From: Schlesneria paludicola DSM 18645
Lineage (GTDB): Bacteria > Planctomycetota > Planctomycetia > Planctomycetales > Planctomycetaceae
Length of the DNA stretch: 43,288 nt
Assembly (NCBI GenBank): GCA_945869955.1
Contig: CAMBQP010000020.1
Coordinates: 1-43,288, forward strand
Direction of reading: 5' to 3'
In this document: positions 33,989 through 43,288 of the stretch, one piece after another
Layout: the number at the start of each line of letters is the position of its first letter
How positions within the stretch are numbered: position 1 is the first letter of the stretch
Notes under the pieces: model-generated
Database searches by the model: none
The model's input: only the letters and a program-made list of their open reading frames with translations
Told to the model about the DNA's origin: nothing
Translations under genes and position numbers: made by a program

Positions 33989-34359
33989 GAGGGGTGTCCT
34001 TTCCACAAATAAGCGACGAAATTCCACAAGATCTGGTCCGCTTGGACGCAAAAATTTGTTAACCACAATTGTGGTTGAATCGGCGAGATCATCGGCCGAA
34101 TTGATTGATCATAATTTGGTCGAGAAAAGGGATTAACCGAGTCTCTGAATCGGGAAAGTTTAACAAGAGTTCACTTATTTAACAGGGGAACTGCGCGGCC
34201 AAAGTGTGGCTTTTCCAGAGTTTTGCCGACTCCGCCCCCTCGCAAAAGGGGCCGAATCACCCCCAGGAGAACAAATCGGCCTGTCGGAACCCGCATCCTG
34301 ACCGATTTCAGACCGTTCAACACGGCAAATTTGTCGGCATCCACCGCACTCGAAACCAT
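33989..34359. other. Intergenic region upstream of the SEC-C gene
   Basis: 371 bp with no coding support. It should contain the promoter of the SEC-C/ribD/endonuclease cluster and the 3' end of the lipoprotein transcript. A GCCCCCTCGCAAAAGGGGC palindrome near 34236-34254 could fold, but it has no T-run on the minus strand. Confidence 0.55.
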
Positions 34360-35217
34360 TCAACGGATCGTGGGGATTGTCGAATCGGTCCAATTGGACG
34401 AATGCAGCACCGCGTGCCCCGATCGCGAAGCGGCTGGCAGGGAATCTGCCGCTGGCCCGTCAACGTTATTGCTCAAATCGTCACGGCTCAAATCCGAGGT
34501 TTCCAGCGAATCTCCGACCGGCGGCAAGAAATCGTTGGATTCTTCCACGGTGTGTACGGGGACCATTCGGACTCGTCGCGTTTTCGTAGCAGTCCCCAAG
34601 CCGGGGACCACTTTCACAACCTGACTCAATTCCAAATTGCGTCCCGCTGGGGTCTGAAAGGTCAACTTGACGATCAGGTCCGAATGTTGCGGGTCCTGAT
34701 CCAGAGGGAGACTGAACTGAAATCCGGAACTGGCAATTCCCCGTGTCCAGTGTCGACCGCATTCATCCGCTGAAAAAGTCCAGTGCCCGAGTTCTCGGTC
34801 GGATTCGGGGAGTTGCGGATCAAACAGCCGGAATTCCACTGCCCCGGCAACCCGAAGTACCTCATTGTCCGCATCCAGGGGGACAAATTGAATGACTACG
34901 ACATCGTCGCCGGGTCGATCATCTTTGTTCAGACCGCCACTGGAGAGGGAATGGATACGTAAGCGAGAAGCCAAAATGGGCGCGTGATCGACCGAGTCGG
35001 GCACGATTCCGATCTCAGCCAGTTCCGAGCGGAGTTTTTCCGCTTCGATTCGTGCCTGTTTTAATTCCGACCGCGTTTTCGCCATCTCGCTGGCGGATTG
35101 CGTCAACTGCGACTCTTGCTCACGAATCCGTGCCTGCAAAAGATCCGCGTCCATCCGCCCGGCGCAACCGCAAATCAGAATCCACGACGACATTGCCACG
35201 AGCAGCATGGGCTTCAT
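34360..35217 (-). CDS. Lipoprotein with coiled coil, unknown function
   Basis: A 285-residue protein. It begins MKPMLLVAMSSWILICGCAG, a lipoprotein signal with lipobox LICGC. A coiled coil follows at ~25-70 (ARIREQESQLTQSASEMAKT, ELKQARIEAEKLRSELAEIG). Residues ~80-215 form a beta-rich domain (DVVVIQFVPLDADNEVLRVA, HWTFSADECGRHW) ending in a Ser/Asp-rich, probably disordered tail. AGGGA precedes the ATG. I do not recognise the family. It sits 126 bp downstream of another lipoprotein gene on the same strand, possibly as an envelope operon. Confidence 0.82.
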   Translation of the reverse strand: MKPMLLVAMSSWILICGCAGRMDADLLQARIREQESQLTQSASEMAKTRSELKQARIEAEKLRSELAEIGIVPDSVDHAPILASRLRIHSLSSGGLNKDDRPGDDVVVIQFVPLDADNEVLRVAGAVEFRLFDPQLPESDRELGHWTFSADECGRHWTRGIASSGFQFSLPLDQDPQHSDLIVKLTFQTPAGRNLELSQVVKVVPGLGTATKTRRVRMVPVHTVEESNDFLPPVGDSLETSDLSRDDLSNNVDGPAADSLPAASRSGHAVLHSSNWTDSTIPTIR

Positions 35218-35343
35218 GTCAACTTCCCTGTCCAGAGCTCAACCGCAATCATCCTTGAATGCATCCGCGAGTGACATTAGCTGTCTCCCCGAGATCTGAC
35301 AACGGCAAGTTGACTGAAGTTCAACGATTGCTGCAAGAAGCGT

Positions 35344-35907
35344 CTACTGCGAAAAGCGTCGATTGATCGTGCGAAGCATCGCTTGCTCCAGGGCGGGATC
35401 GCGACCTTGATCAATCCAGCCCGAGGGAGTTGCCTGGCCGACCACGGGATTCAAATCTCGCTGCAAGGCACTGTTGTCCAAAAAGGTGGCCCCGCCGGCA
35501 AAATTCGCGGCACGCGGCACATCTTCCAGTTCCTTGATCGCCTCGACCGCAACCAGATAGCCCCCGGGAGCAGGGGTGAACCGAACATAAGCTTTTCGCC
35601 GAATCGATTGCAGCGTACTTTGCAGCCGATTCGCTTGGCCGACCGAGTCGGGATGCCAGGGTTCCATGAGACTGGCACCGGTCTTATACCGAGTTTCGAT
35701 GACTCCGCCGAGTTTGTTCTCGCGTTCGATTTCGAACAGGTAGTCATGTACGACATCCACTGTTCTTTCCCAAGCCTCTTCCGAATTATTCGCACGAACA
35801 AAAACCGGATTTGCCACAGGGGGGCCGCCAGCGTCCATGGTCACACAGCCAGAGAGGGCTGAAGACAGCACGGTAAACAAGCAGCAATGGAGGATTCGTG
35901 GCGTCAT
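35344..35907 (-). CDS. Small lipoprotein, unknown function
   Basis: A 187-residue protein. The ATG at 35907 gives MTPRILHCCLFTVLSSALSGC, a lipoprotein signal with lipobox LSGC; an upstream extension to 36066 would bury the signal and is rejected. The mature part (NSEEAWERTVDVVHDYLFEI, GGVIETRYKTGASLMEP, RRKAYVRFTPAPGGYLVAVE) looks like a small alpha/beta lipoprotein domain found in planctomycetes. No enzymatic motif is seen and its function is unknown. Confidence 0.8.
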   Translation of the reverse strand: MTPRILHCCLFTVLSSALSGCVTMDAGGPPVANPVFVRANNSEEAWERTVDVVHDYLFEIERENKLGGVIETRYKTGASLMEPWHPDSVGQANRLQSTLQSIRRKAYVRFTPAPGGYLVAVEAIKELEDVPRAANFAGGATFLDNSALQRDLNPVVGQATPSGWIDQGRDPALEQAMLRTINRRFSQ

Positions 35908-36112
35908 TCGACCGGAACCAGGCAAGACGGGTAAAAATTCGGAACGATCGACGCGTAATGTGACAGAGTTATGCCAATCGCTCAAGATCGAATTTTTTGA
36001 GATCAAGCCCTCGGCAACCCGCCAGCTGCGGTGACAAAAACCCAGATTTCCATTCGGGAGAGACATTCACACACCGAGAGGAAAACCTGCTCCAGAAACT
36101 GACGAAAACCTC

Positions 36113-36137
36113 AAAAAACGAGCCTGCAAGAGACTCG
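36113..36137 (-). terminator. Rho-independent terminator after greA
   Basis: On the minus strand a 6-bp stem (CGAGTC/GGCTCG, one G-T pair) around a 7-base loop is followed by TTTTTT. It begins about 50 bp after the greA stop codon. Confidence 0.6.
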
Positions 36138-36185
36138 GTCCTATCAGAAATTCCAGTTCGAACCAAGTGATCCGCTGAGATCTCA

Positions 36186-36665
36186 TTACGTCTCTTCGAT
36201 GTTGGTGATTTCAAAACGCGTGACGCCACGCGGGGCCTGAAATTCCACGTGATCACCGATCTTTTTATGCATTAACGCAGTGGCAAGGGGCGATGCCGTT
36301 AAAATTCTCATGACATCACTGGTGTAATCCTCTTCACCGGGACCAACGAATTCGTATTGCTCAATCGAATTATCGCTGAGATCGCGGACAGTGACGCGTG
36401 TCCCGAAGGTCACGACCCCTTTGGGCAAGCTCGATTTATCGACAATAAAGCAATCCGCGAGGGTCGATTTCAAGGAATTGATCCGCGCCTGAAGCATCCC
36501 TTGCGCCTCGCGCTGACCGTGGTATTCGGCGTTCTCACGCAGGTCACCTTCCGCCCTGGCATCGGCAATGGCCTGAGCGATTCGGGGCATTTCCACTTGT
36601 TCAAGCAGCCGAAGCTCTTCCTTCTTCTTGTCGTAGCCTTCGCGGGAAATTGGCTGCCGTTCCAT
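36186..36665 (-). CDS. greA: Transcription elongation factor GreA
   Basis: A 159-residue protein of normal GreA length. The N-terminal coiled coil contains the conserved tip AIADARAEGDLRENAEYHGQ with the Asp/Glu pair that reaches the RNA polymerase active centre. The C-terminal FKBP-like domain has FGTRVTVRDL, SPLATALMHKKIGDHVEF and a final FEITNIE. GreA rescues backtracked polymerase by stimulating cleavage of the RNA 3' end. The ATG at 36665 is preceded by GAGGA. It has its own likely terminator, so it is probably a single-gene unit. Confidence 0.96.
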   Translation of the reverse strand: MERQPISREGYDKKKEELRLLEQVEMPRIAQAIADARAEGDLRENAEYHGQREAQGMLQARINSLKSTLADCFIVDKSSLPKGVVTFGTRVTVRDLSDNSIEQYEFVGPGEEDYTSDVMRILTASPLATALMHKKIGDHVEFQAPRGVTRFEITNIEET

Positions 36666-36982
36666 GATCCGTCCTCAATTCAAAAAAGATGATAACTAGC
36701 CCGAGCATTGAATTTGACTCGGTATTGAATGAGCACATGCAATACTCAGCGGCATTGCCTCGTCAATCACCGCTTTGTCAAAACTCAAATGGAAGCACGG
36801 GCGACGGAATTGTCGCCCGTGCAGAGTTTTTTTACTGATCAGAAACCGTTTCGCCGCACGGTCAAAAATAACCAATTCAACGGAATGCGGAGATGATCCA
36901 CCGAGGTGGGGTCAAATCGTTGTCCACCAATGGGATGCGATGACTGATCTCAGCGAGATTATACCACGACAGAACCAAGATG
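36666..36982. other. Intergenic region between greA and the oxidoreductase gene
   Basis: 317 bp. It should carry the greA promoter (minus strand). It also holds a strong plus-strand terminator-like hairpin (next entry) with no plus-strand gene ahead of it. Confidence 0.6.
36795..36833 (+). terminator. Strong terminator-like hairpin without an obvious gene
   Basis: A perfect 11-bp stem, GCACGGGCGAC (36795-36805) with GTCGCCCGTGC (36812-36822), has a 6-base loop and is followed by AGAG and seven T (36827-36833). Polarity fits plus-strand transcription, yet the nearest plus-strand gene upstream ends at 29468. It may end an unannotated small RNA starting between 36670 and 36790, or act weakly for the minus-strand oxidoreductase gene. 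Confidence 0.7.
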
Positions 36983-38119
36983 CTATCCGACGTGGGTCCA
37001 ACTTCCCGATTTCGCACTCGTCAACACAGCATCACAAATCTTCTGTGTTTCCAGGGCATCGCGGAACGTTGGCCCCACGGAAACCCCTTTGTCCACCCCT
37101 TGAAGGAAATCGGCAACATGGTGCACAAAGGTATGCTCGTACCCAATTTGCAGCCCAGGAACCCACCAGTTGGCCATATAGGGGTGATCCCCATCCGTGA
37201 CGTGAATCGAACGCCATCCGCGCAGATTTCCTTCGTCGCGATGGTCGAACCACTGCAATCGGTGCAGGTCATGCAAATCCCACTTAATCGAGGCGTTTTC
37301 ACCGTTGATTTCAAAGGTGTACAGGGCCTTGTGTCCCCGGGCATAGCGTGTGGACTCGAACAACCCTAACGAACCATTGCCAAACCGGCACAGGAAAGCA
37401 CACGCGTCGTCAATTTCGACTTTTTCGACCTTCCCTGTCAGGGTGTGCTTCCGTTCTTTGATGAATGTTTCGGTCATCGCGGTCACATTTTGCACTTCGC
37501 CATTCAACCAGATCGCCGTATCAATGCAGTGGGCGAGCAAGTCACCTGTGACACCACTACCGGCGGCAGCCGCATCCAACCGCCAGAGTGCCGCACCCCC
37601 TTGAGGCAAGTCGGCGGAAATGGTCCAGTCTTGCAGAAAATTGGCCCGGTAATGAAAAATCCGGCCCAGCTTCCCCGAATCGATCAATTGCTTGGCAAAG
37701 GTGACTGCAGGAACCCTTCGATAGTTGTACCAGACGGTATTCAGCACTTTGGCCTGTTCCACGGCCTGGCACATCGCTTCCCCTTCGGTCGCATCCATCG
37801 CCAAAGGTTTTTCACACAGAATCATTTTGCCGTTTGCGGCGGCAGCAATCGCAATATCATGATGCAGGTTATTCGGAGTGCAGATATCGATGGCATCGAT
37901 ATCCTTTCGCTCGACCAGTTTGCGCCAGTCAGTCTCAATCGATTCGTATCCCCAGCGATCCGCAAAGGATTTCACCTTGGCGGCATCCCGAGCACAGACC
38001 GCCTGTAATACCGGCTGATGGTCCGAGTCAAAAAAGTGGCTCACTTTTCGATACGCATTCGAATGCGTTCGGCCCATGAATCCATACCCGACCATTCCAA
38101 TTCTCAGTGGCTTTCCCAT
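36983..38119 (-). CDS. Gfo/Idh/MocA family oxidoreductase
   Basis: A 378-residue NAD(P)-dependent sugar or inositol dehydrogenase-like protein. The Rossmann motif [18 protein letters not shown] lies at ~5-22, [19 protein letters not shown] at ~75 and the catalytic-loop [16 protein letters not shown] at ~95, followed by the C-terminal alpha/beta domain ([20 protein letters not shown] with the family His, at ~190). Such enzymes oxidise or reduce sugar hydroxyls; substrate is not predictable. ATG at 38119 is preceded by AGGAGAG; the frame continues upstream to 38251 without family similarity, so the shorter start is used. Planctomycetes carry dozens of these genes. Confidence 0.93.
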   Translation of the reverse strand: MGKPLRIGMVGYGFMGRTHSNAYRKVSHFFDSDHQPVLQAVCARDAAKVKSFADRWGYESIETDWRKLVERKDIDAIDICTPNNLHHDIAIAAAANGKMILCEKPLAMDATEGEAMCQAVEQAKVLNTVWYNYRRVPAVTFAKQLIDSGKLGRIFHYRANFLQDWTISADLPQGGAALWRLDAAAAGSGVTGDLLAHCIDTAIWLNGEVQNVTAMTETFIKERKHTLTGKVEKVEIDDACAFLCRFGNGSLGLFESTRYARGHKALYTFEINGENASIKWDLHDLHRLQWFDHRDEGNLRGWRSIHVTDGDHPYMANWWVPGLQIGYEHTFVHHVADFLQGVDKGVSVGPTFRDALETQKICDAVLTSAKSGSWTHVG

Positions 38120-38641
38120 GCGTGATCTCTCCTGAATCTCTAAAATCATCTCGGTTGGCGTAACAGATACACTGTTTGCAGTCACAGGCAGCTTCTCGGT
38201 CTTCCCCCTCAGCAATGGCTTTTGCCGCGCTGCGGATCGATTCGGTATCATAAGCGCACTTCAATCACTCATGCAAACCGAACGAGCTCGGAACGTTTTA
38301 TGAGTCCACTTCCGGGGAAATCGACCTGCAAGCAGGCTCCGCGGCAACTTTCGCCGAAACTGGTTCAATTCCAAAAATTTGCCCGTCAACTCGGCAAGAT
38401 CTCGTCGGAATCCGTATTGACCCTTTTCCGCCAGATGGACTATTAATCGCCTGCCTTCTGCTATTGCCTTTCAATTTGCCTTTCGTTTTGCATTTCACGC
38501 GTGAATCCCACCCCTTGGGGGTTGGAGCTCACGATTCCAGTTTTCGAGTACACGGCCGGGTCGCTTTCGCTCACGGCTTTAACTGTTGTCGAAGAATGTT
38601 CGACGCGCCTCGTCAATGCCAGACCCGGAGGAGGAGTTATC
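38120..38641. other. Intergenic region between divergent oxidoreductase and secretin genes
   Basis: 522 bp without a supported gene. It includes a TTGCCTTTC direct repeat (38464-38472, 38475-38483) and the ribosome site of the secretin gene at its right end. Small open frames lack domains. Confidence 0.55.
38627..38634 (+). promoter_or_regulatory. Strong ribosome binding site that selects a TTG start
   Basis: GGAGGAGG-type sequence at 38627-38634 lies 7 bases before TTG at 38642. No ATG or GTG in this frame is close by, so this site decides the start of the secretin gene. Confidence 0.75.
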
Positions 38642-41600
38642 TTGGGTAGGATCATCGGACTGATCGGTTGTACGACGTTGGTCATCGCTGCGATGCGATT
38701 GACAAATCTTCAGTACATTGAAACCACGGCTGTCAAGGGTGGTGAAAACCGCAGTGCTGCCCAGGTCAAGTTGACCCCTCGGGAGCATTACAAACGAGGA
38801 AAGGAACTCTACCTGCGTGGCCGGTATGTCGAATCACTTTCTCATCTCGAAGAAGCTTCGGCTTCCACCTCGGGCCTCACCGCGTCGGAACGACGCCAGG
38901 CTGACGATTGCCTCAATCGTGCCCGCACGAAAATGCAGGCCCTTGCGAACAAGAGTGGCCCCGCAACAAAATCGGTTGTTCGCGGTCAATCGGATTCCTG
39001 GGACGAACCCGCCCCAGCAGAGGATTCCGACACGGAAGAGATTGCCAAAGATCGCGTGAATCAGCTGTTGATTCAGGCGAAGGCCGCTTACAACGCCGGT
39101 TCTCAAAAAGAAGCGGTCAAGCTCGCACAACTCGCCAACAATCTCGCGAAAACGTCGAAACTCAAATTTTCCAAGGCAGAAATGTCGCCGGGTGAGTTTC
39201 TGGCCAAACTGTCCTCGGCCAAGCTGGACCTGACAGCCGCAGCGAAATCATCGCAGGACTGGTTCAATGGAGACGCAGATTCCCCGATCGATCGTTCGGT
39301 CAAGCCCGCAGTCGCACAGGGAAACTCGCGTAAGGATATTCGGCAAACCTCGTCAAAAGAGGGATCGTTCGACGCCAACGACGCAGTCGCACCGGAAACC
39401 GATCGAACTGCGGCAACCTCACGCAATCCAGGAACGGCTAAGAAACAGGCAATGGCTCTTGTCGCTCAGGCTCGAAAAGATATTCAGGCGGGACGACTCG
39501 ACGACGCCAAGCGTCGGGCGTTGGAAGCCCATGAAATTGACGCCTCTTACGACCTGATCGAAGATCGTCCCGAATTGTTGCTGGCCGACATCGATCGTCG
39601 CATGAATACCACCACACTGGCGCGCACTTCCGGCACAAAATCGGCCAATGTCGTCGCAACGGAATCGCAGGTTGGTGATGCTCCGCAGGGTTCCAATTCA
39701 GAAGAGACCGCTGCTTCGGATAAATCACGGGCGAATCAACTGCTGGAACAAGCCCGACAGGCATTAAAAGCGGGTGACCTAGAGACCGCTCAAGCAAAGG
39801 CTGAACAGGCCGACAAGTTGAATGTCGTCTACAAACTGTTCGAAGACATGCCCGATATCATCCTCACGGAAGTCGCTGCACGACGGGCCGCTGACAACAT
39901 CGCGAGTACCGGAAAATCGAAAAACGGAGTCAGCGGGAAAACCGCTGGTTCAGGCTCGTCAGCTCAGGGTCGAGCAAACTCCGACGAACTTGCACAAGCC
40001 AAGTCGCTCGTGGCAAAGTCCCGCGCAGCACTCAAGAGTGGCGATCTCGAAGCCGCCCGCGACCTCGCGATTCAAGCCAACCAAATGAAAGTTGCCTTCA
40101 GTCTGTTTGAAGATACTCCCGAGATCCTGCTCTCGGACATTGACCGGGCTGCGAATGGGAATGGATCGGCGATCGCAGCCTCAGCCTCCTCGAAAGGTTC
40201 CGCCGTAGATGGCATGACGAAACAGGCCGAAGCGATCAAGCTGCTGCGCGAAGCCCGTAAATTAATGAAGGATGGACGATACGACGAAGCACGCAGCAAA
40301 GCCGCACTCGTCGAAGAGATGGAAGTTGCCTTGCCCGTGACCGCCGACAGCCCAGATCTGCTGATGGCAGACCTGAACAAAGCCCTCTCGACCGCCAACA
40401 TCGCGTCGAAAGACAAGAAACGAAACGGTGATGTCAGCACCGCCAATGTGGTCGAACGCTCGAATGATGCGAACAACCCGTTTGCAGCACGAGGTGGCCA
40501 TCGTGGGAATCTCGTCGGTGCCAGCAGTACCGAATTGGTCGATGCCGACCAAGGGACTGACGAGCCAGAAGTTGCCGAGATCAGCAAATCAGGACTTTCC
40601 GCCGGAGAACTCTACAACCGGGGGATGGCCGAGCTGAAAAAAGGAAAACGTGACCTCGCCTACCAGGCATTCAAAGCGGCTCATGATTCGGGTGAGCGTC
40701 TCGACGCGGTTCGCACTCAACGGATGAACGACTATCTTCGTGATCTCGCACCACGCGGTAATCGTGGTGGAATTCAATTGACGAATGATGTCGCGGATAC
40801 GACTGCCGAACCAACACCTCTGGATGCCGCACGACAAGAACAACTGGTCAAGTTCGAGCGAGTCCGTGCGGATGTGTTGAATTCGGTCTTCAAGGCAGAA
40901 CGCCTGAAGGAAACCGAACCTGAAAAGGCTTTGGAACTGATCGATCAAACGATTGCCAAAGTGGAAAGTGCCGAACTCTCCAGTGAGGCCGCTGCTCCAC
41001 TGGTTAAGCAACTCAATCGCACCCGCACCGTGCTGCGAACCGAGATTGAACAGCAGGCCCCCAATATCGAATTGCGAGCCGAGAACAAACGCGTCAAGGA
41101 TCAGATTGAAAAGGACATCAAGAATGCCGTCCGGATTGATCAGGATCTGGTGAAATTGGTGGAAGAGTACAACGACCTCTACAAGCAACAGCGTTATGCG
41201 GAAGCGGTCGTGGTTGCCAAGAAAGCGAAGGAACTGAATCCCAAGGATCCCACCGTGGTCACGATGGTCATCAAGGGACAACTCGCTCTGCAAAACAAAT
41301 TCAACGAAGATTTGAAGAGTGACAAGGAAGATACCCGACTGCGAAGCGGTAATGATGTCGAGCGAGGACTGGTTCACAGCCTTTCCGATGAGCATCCACT
41401 CGCGTTTGACAAGAAGATGTGGGAAAACGCGAATAAACGCAAAGGGAAGTACGGAGCCGACAACCGAACCCGCAGCGAGGATGAAATGCAGATTGAAAAG
41501 AGTCTGCAAAAGAAGATTTCGCTGCATGAAGAAAACGTACCGTTGGTCGATGTGATTCGCAAAATCAAAGCTGTGGCCGACATCAACATCGTCTTCGATG

Positions 41601-43288
41601 AAGCGGGCCTGGAAGAAGAAGGGGTCAGCTCAAACACCGCGATCTCGATCGATGTCGACAGCATCATGGTGAAGAGTGCCTTGAATCTGATTTTGCAACG
41701 ATTCCAGTTGGCGTACATGGTTGATAACGAAGTGTTGAAGATCACCAATCGCGTCCGTCAGCGTGGTGAATTGATTAACGCAACCTACTCGGTTGCTGAC
41801 CTGGTGGTTTTGATTCCGAATTTCGGTACCGATTCCTCGGCGGCTTCGCCACGCGTCGGAGGTGTTCCTGGACCGAGCCAGGGCTTTGGAAACCAGGCCT
41901 ATTTGACCCCCGGTATTGGCGGACAAGCGTTTGCTCAGGTTGGCCCAAATGGGAATGGATTTGGTCAGAACTTTGCTGGGGATGCGGATTCCCGATTGAA
42001 CGGGGGGCGTCGTAGTACCGATTTCAGTGAACTGACAAACCTGATCACCTCGACCATCTCTCCCGATACGTGGGAACAGGCGGGCGGCCAGGCGACCGTT
42101 CAACACTTTGAAACGACATTGAGTCTGGTGATTCGTCAGACCCAAAAGGTCCACGAAGAAATTGCCGATCTGCTCAGTCAGCTTCGTCGCCTGCAAGACT
42201 TGCAGGTCACCATCGAAGTTCGGTTCGTTACAGTTTCCGATCGATTCTTCGAACGAATCGGTGTCGACTTCGACTTCAACATCAAGCCAACCGTCGGATA
42301 TCCCAAGTATGACAACTCACTGTTGCCAATCCTGCCATTCGGGTCGACTCTGATTCCTCAAGCGGGCCAAAACTCGTTCGGACAACAGGGTCAACAGGGT
42401 GGTCAACAGGGTGGTCAGCAGGGTGGACAGCAAGGTGGACAACAGGGTGGTCAACAAGGTGGACAGCAGGGACAGCAGGGACAGCAGGGACAGGGTGGAC
42501 AGCAGGCATCCGGACTCTTCCAACCTGGTCCAGCACAGAGCTTGGTGAATAATCCTCGCAGCAACACCGTTGTCGGACTCAGCTCACCAACCCAGTTTAC
42601 TCAAGACTTGACGATTCCCTTCCAACAAGGGTCGTTCGACGTGGGGATCCCCTCGTTCGGTGGATACAACCCAACGGCAGGTGTTCAAACCGGTATTGCG
42701 ATCCTCAGTGACCTCGAGGCGTTCTTCTTCATCTCGGCAGCACAGGGAGATGAACGTTCGAACTTGCTGTTTGCACCAAAGGTGACGACGTTCAATGGGA
42801 TCGCTGCGACCGTGAGCGACAACCGGACCCGTCCGTTCGTGACCAGCCTGGTTCCGACCGTCGGCTTTGCGGCTGTCGGTTATACACCGATCATCACCAA
42901 CATTCCTGAAGGGATCACGCTCACCGCAACACCTGTGGTTTCCGCAGATCGACGGTTTGTTCGCCTGACACTCATGCCCATTTTCCGCAGCATCACCGAT
43001 GTCTTTACCTTCACCGCTGTGGGTGGTGATGGTGGTGGTGGTGGTGGTGGCCAAGGTGGTGGTCAAGGTGGCGGCGGTCAAGGTGGCGGTGGCCAGCAAG
43101 GTGGTCAAGGTGGCTTTGGTGGTGGCGGCGGCGGCGGCGGCGGTCAGTTTGGTATCGGGGGCGGCCTCGGTAGCATGCAGATCATGCAAACCTTGTTCAC
43201 CCAACAGGGTGGCTTTGGCGGCGGCGGCGGCGGTGGTGGCCAGCAAGGTGGTGGCCAGCAAGGTGGCCAACAGGGTGGTCAACAAGGT
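38642..43288 (+). CDS. Giant type II secretion-like secretin (3' truncated by window edge)
   Basis: The frame stays open to the window end: at least 1549 residues from TTG. The N terminus ([17 protein letters not shown]) is a signal or membrane anchor. Residues ~135-580 hold five degenerate helical repeats (starts ~135, 266, 362, 453, 528) of the form AR..LK.GDLE.A...A..A...LFED.PE.LL.DI. A helical TPR-like part follows (~665-900). An STN/secretin N-type domain lies at ~957-1040 ([20 protein letters not shown]), and secretin core segments at ~1188 ([20 protein letters not shown]) and ~1378 ([20 protein letters not shown]). Gly/Gln-rich stretches sit at ~1246-1288 and from ~1461 on. Secretins form the outer-membrane gate of type II/IV systems. 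No other secretion gene is in the window. Confidence 0.9.
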   Translation, partial: MGRIIGLIGCTTLVIAAMRLTNLQYIETTAVKGGENRSAAQVKLTPREHYKRGKELYLRGRYVESLSHLEEASASTSGLTASERRQADDCLNRARTKMQALANKSGPATKSVVRGQSDSWDEPAPAEDSDTEEIAKDRVNQLLIQAKAAYNAGSQKEAVKLAQLANNLAKTSKLKFSKAEMSPGEFLAKLSSAKLDLTAAAKSSQDWFNGDADSPIDRSVKPAVAQGNSRKDIRQTSSKEGSFDANDAVAPETDRTAATSRNPGTAKKQAMALVAQARKDIQAGRLDDAKRRALEAHEIDASYDLIEDRPELLLADIDRRMNTTTLARTSGTKSANVVATESQVGDAPQGSNSEETAASDKSRANQLLEQARQALKAGDLETAQAKAEQADKLNVVYKLFEDMPDIILTEVAARRAADNIASTGKSKNGVSGKTAGSGSSAQGRANSDELAQAKSLVAKSRAALKSGDLEAARDLAIQANQMKVAFSLFEDTPEILLSDIDRAANGNGSAIAASASSKGSAVDGMTKQAEAIKLLREARKLMKDGRYDEARSKAALVEEMEVALPVTADSPDLLMADLNKALSTANIASKDKKRNGDVSTANVVERSNDANNPFAARGGHRGNLVGASSTELVDADQGTDEPEVAEISKSGLSAGELYNRGMAELKKGKRDLAYQAFKAAHDSGERLDAVRTQRMNDYLRDLAPRGNRGGIQLTNDVADTTAEPTPLDAARQEQLVKFERVRADVLNSVFKAERLKETEPEKALELIDQTIAKVESAELSSEAAAPLVKQLNRTRTVLRTEIEQQAPNIELRAENKRVKDQIEKDIKNAVRIDQDLVKLVEEYNDLYKQQRYAEAVVVAKKAKELNPKDPTVVTMVIKGQLALQNKFNEDLKSDKEDTRLRSGNDVERGLVHSLSDEHPLAFDKKMWENANKRKGKYGADNRTRSEDEMQIEKSLQKKISLHEENVPLVDVIRKIKAVADINIVFDEAGLEEEGVSSNTAISIDVDSIMVKSALNLILQRFQLAYMVDNEVLKITNRVRQRGELINATYSVADLVVLIPNFGTDSSAASPRVGGVPGPSQGFGNQAYLTPGIGGQAFAQVGPNGNGFGQNFAGDADSRLNGGRRSTDFSELTNLITSTISPDTWEQAGGQATVQHFETTLSLVIRQTQKVHEEIADLLSQLRRLQDLQVTIEVRFVTVSDRFFERIGVDFDFNIKPTVGYPKYDNSLLPILPFGSTLIPQAGQNSFGQQGQQGGQQGGQQGGQQGGQQGGQQGGQQGQQGQQGQGGQQASGLFQPGPAQSLVNNPRSNTVVGLSSPTQFTQDLTIPFQQGSFDVGIPSFGGYNPTAGVQTGIAILSDLEAFFFISAAQGDERSNLLFAPKVTTFNGIAATVSDNRTRPFVTSLVPTVGFAAVGYTPIITNIPEGITLTATPVVSADRRFVRLTLMPIFRSITDVFTFTAVGGDGGGGGGGQGGGQGGGGQGGGGQQGGQGGFGGGGGGGGGQFGIGGGLGSMQIMQTLFTQQGGFGGGGGGGGQQGGGQQGGQQGGQQG
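42377..42507. repeat. In-frame Gln/Gly tandem repeat inside the secretin region
   Basis: A tandem array of 9-12-bp units such as CAACAGGGTGGT / CAGCAGGGACAG encodes (QQGG)n and (QQGQ)n, lying between the beta-segment at ~1188 and the secretin core at ~1378. Confidence 0.9.
43021..43288. repeat. In-frame Gly/Gln-rich repeat at secretin C terminus
   Basis: GGT/GGC/CAA codon repeats encode Gly-rich and GGQQGG runs that continue to the window edge, interrupted by the non-repetitive segment [20 protein letters not shown]. Long open frames on the opposite strand here are by-products of the repeat. Confidence 0.9.

Noticed and set aside
34236..34254. GC-rich palindrome considered as a terminator after the lipoprotein gene
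   Set aside because: No T-run follows the stem on the minus strand.
40589..41527. 312-codon hydrophobic minus-strand open frame inside the secretin gene
   Set aside because: It is antisense to conserved secretin coding sequence. Its apparent hydrophobicity comes from complementing Glu/Lys/Asp-rich codons.
42377..42507. Regular repeats considered as a CRISPR array
   Set aside because: The units are short, continuous and in frame with (QQGG)n coding, with no unique spacers and no cas genes.
42584..43285. Long minus-strand open frame rich in Thr/Leu/Ala opposite the secretin C terminus
   Set aside because: It is a by-product of the Gly/Gln codon repeats on the plus strand, with no start signal or domain.

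Overview
The window looks like a chromosome segment of a member of the Planctomycetota. The reasons are a DUF1592/DUF1552 pair carrying the planctomycete-type cytochrome domain, a tetrahydromethanopterin-linked formyltransferase, a PEP-CTERM protein with an exosortase-associated CAAX protease, a very large secretin, many secreted TPR or low-complexity proteins, and an FHA-LuxR regulator. The species cannot be fixed from the sequence alone. There are 27 intact or edge-truncated protein genes plus one likely transposase remnant. I found no rRNA, tRNA or CRISPR.

Layout. 1-5.1 kb (+): the end of a PQQ-type beta-propeller protein, a TPR lipoprotein, a PPP-type phosphatase, an isochorismatase-family hydrolase and a DUF58 protein. 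5.2-7.8 kb (-): a divergent UvrA-like ATPase. 8.0-9.6 kb (+): 5-formyl-THF cyclo-ligase followed by formylmethanofuran:H4MPT formyltransferase, probably an operon for one-carbon metabolism. 9.7-13.4 kb (-): a class-II phosphodiesterase-like MBL protein, an FHA-LuxR regulator, the CAAX protease and a PEP-CTERM surface protein with its own terminator. 13.5-15.5 kb: a probable truncated ISKra4-type transposase and a gene desert. 15.5-19.5 kb (+): the DUF1592/DUF1552 pair, overlapping by 4 bp. 20.0-23.9 kb (-): a DUF695-RraB protein, a Gly-rich TPR secreted protein and a SnoaL-like secreted protein. 24.6-29.5 kb (+): an OprP-like porin and a 972-aa secreted protein of unknown function. 29.5-34.0 kb (-): SEC-C/TPR protein, RibD, and a UV-damage endonuclease fused to a GIY-YIG nuclease. 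34.4-38.1 kb (-): two lipoproteins, GreA and a Gfo/Idh/MocA oxidoreductase. 38.6 kb to the end (+): a giant secretin, open at the right edge.

The most notable items are: (i) the UvdE/UvsE-GIY-YIG fusion; (ii) the >1549-aa secretin with five degenerate N-terminal helical repeats, a Gly/Gln insertion inside its secretin region and a TTG start; (iii) a UvrA-like protein in which the segment between the first zinc half-site and the second CxxC has shrunk to about 15 residues; and (iv) a recurrent pattern of short 7-17-bp tandem duplications within tens of bases of stop codons. Much of the window encodes envelope and export functions (porin, secretin, PEP-CTERM, lipoproteins, cytochrome-like proteins), mixed with DNA repair and cofactor genes.
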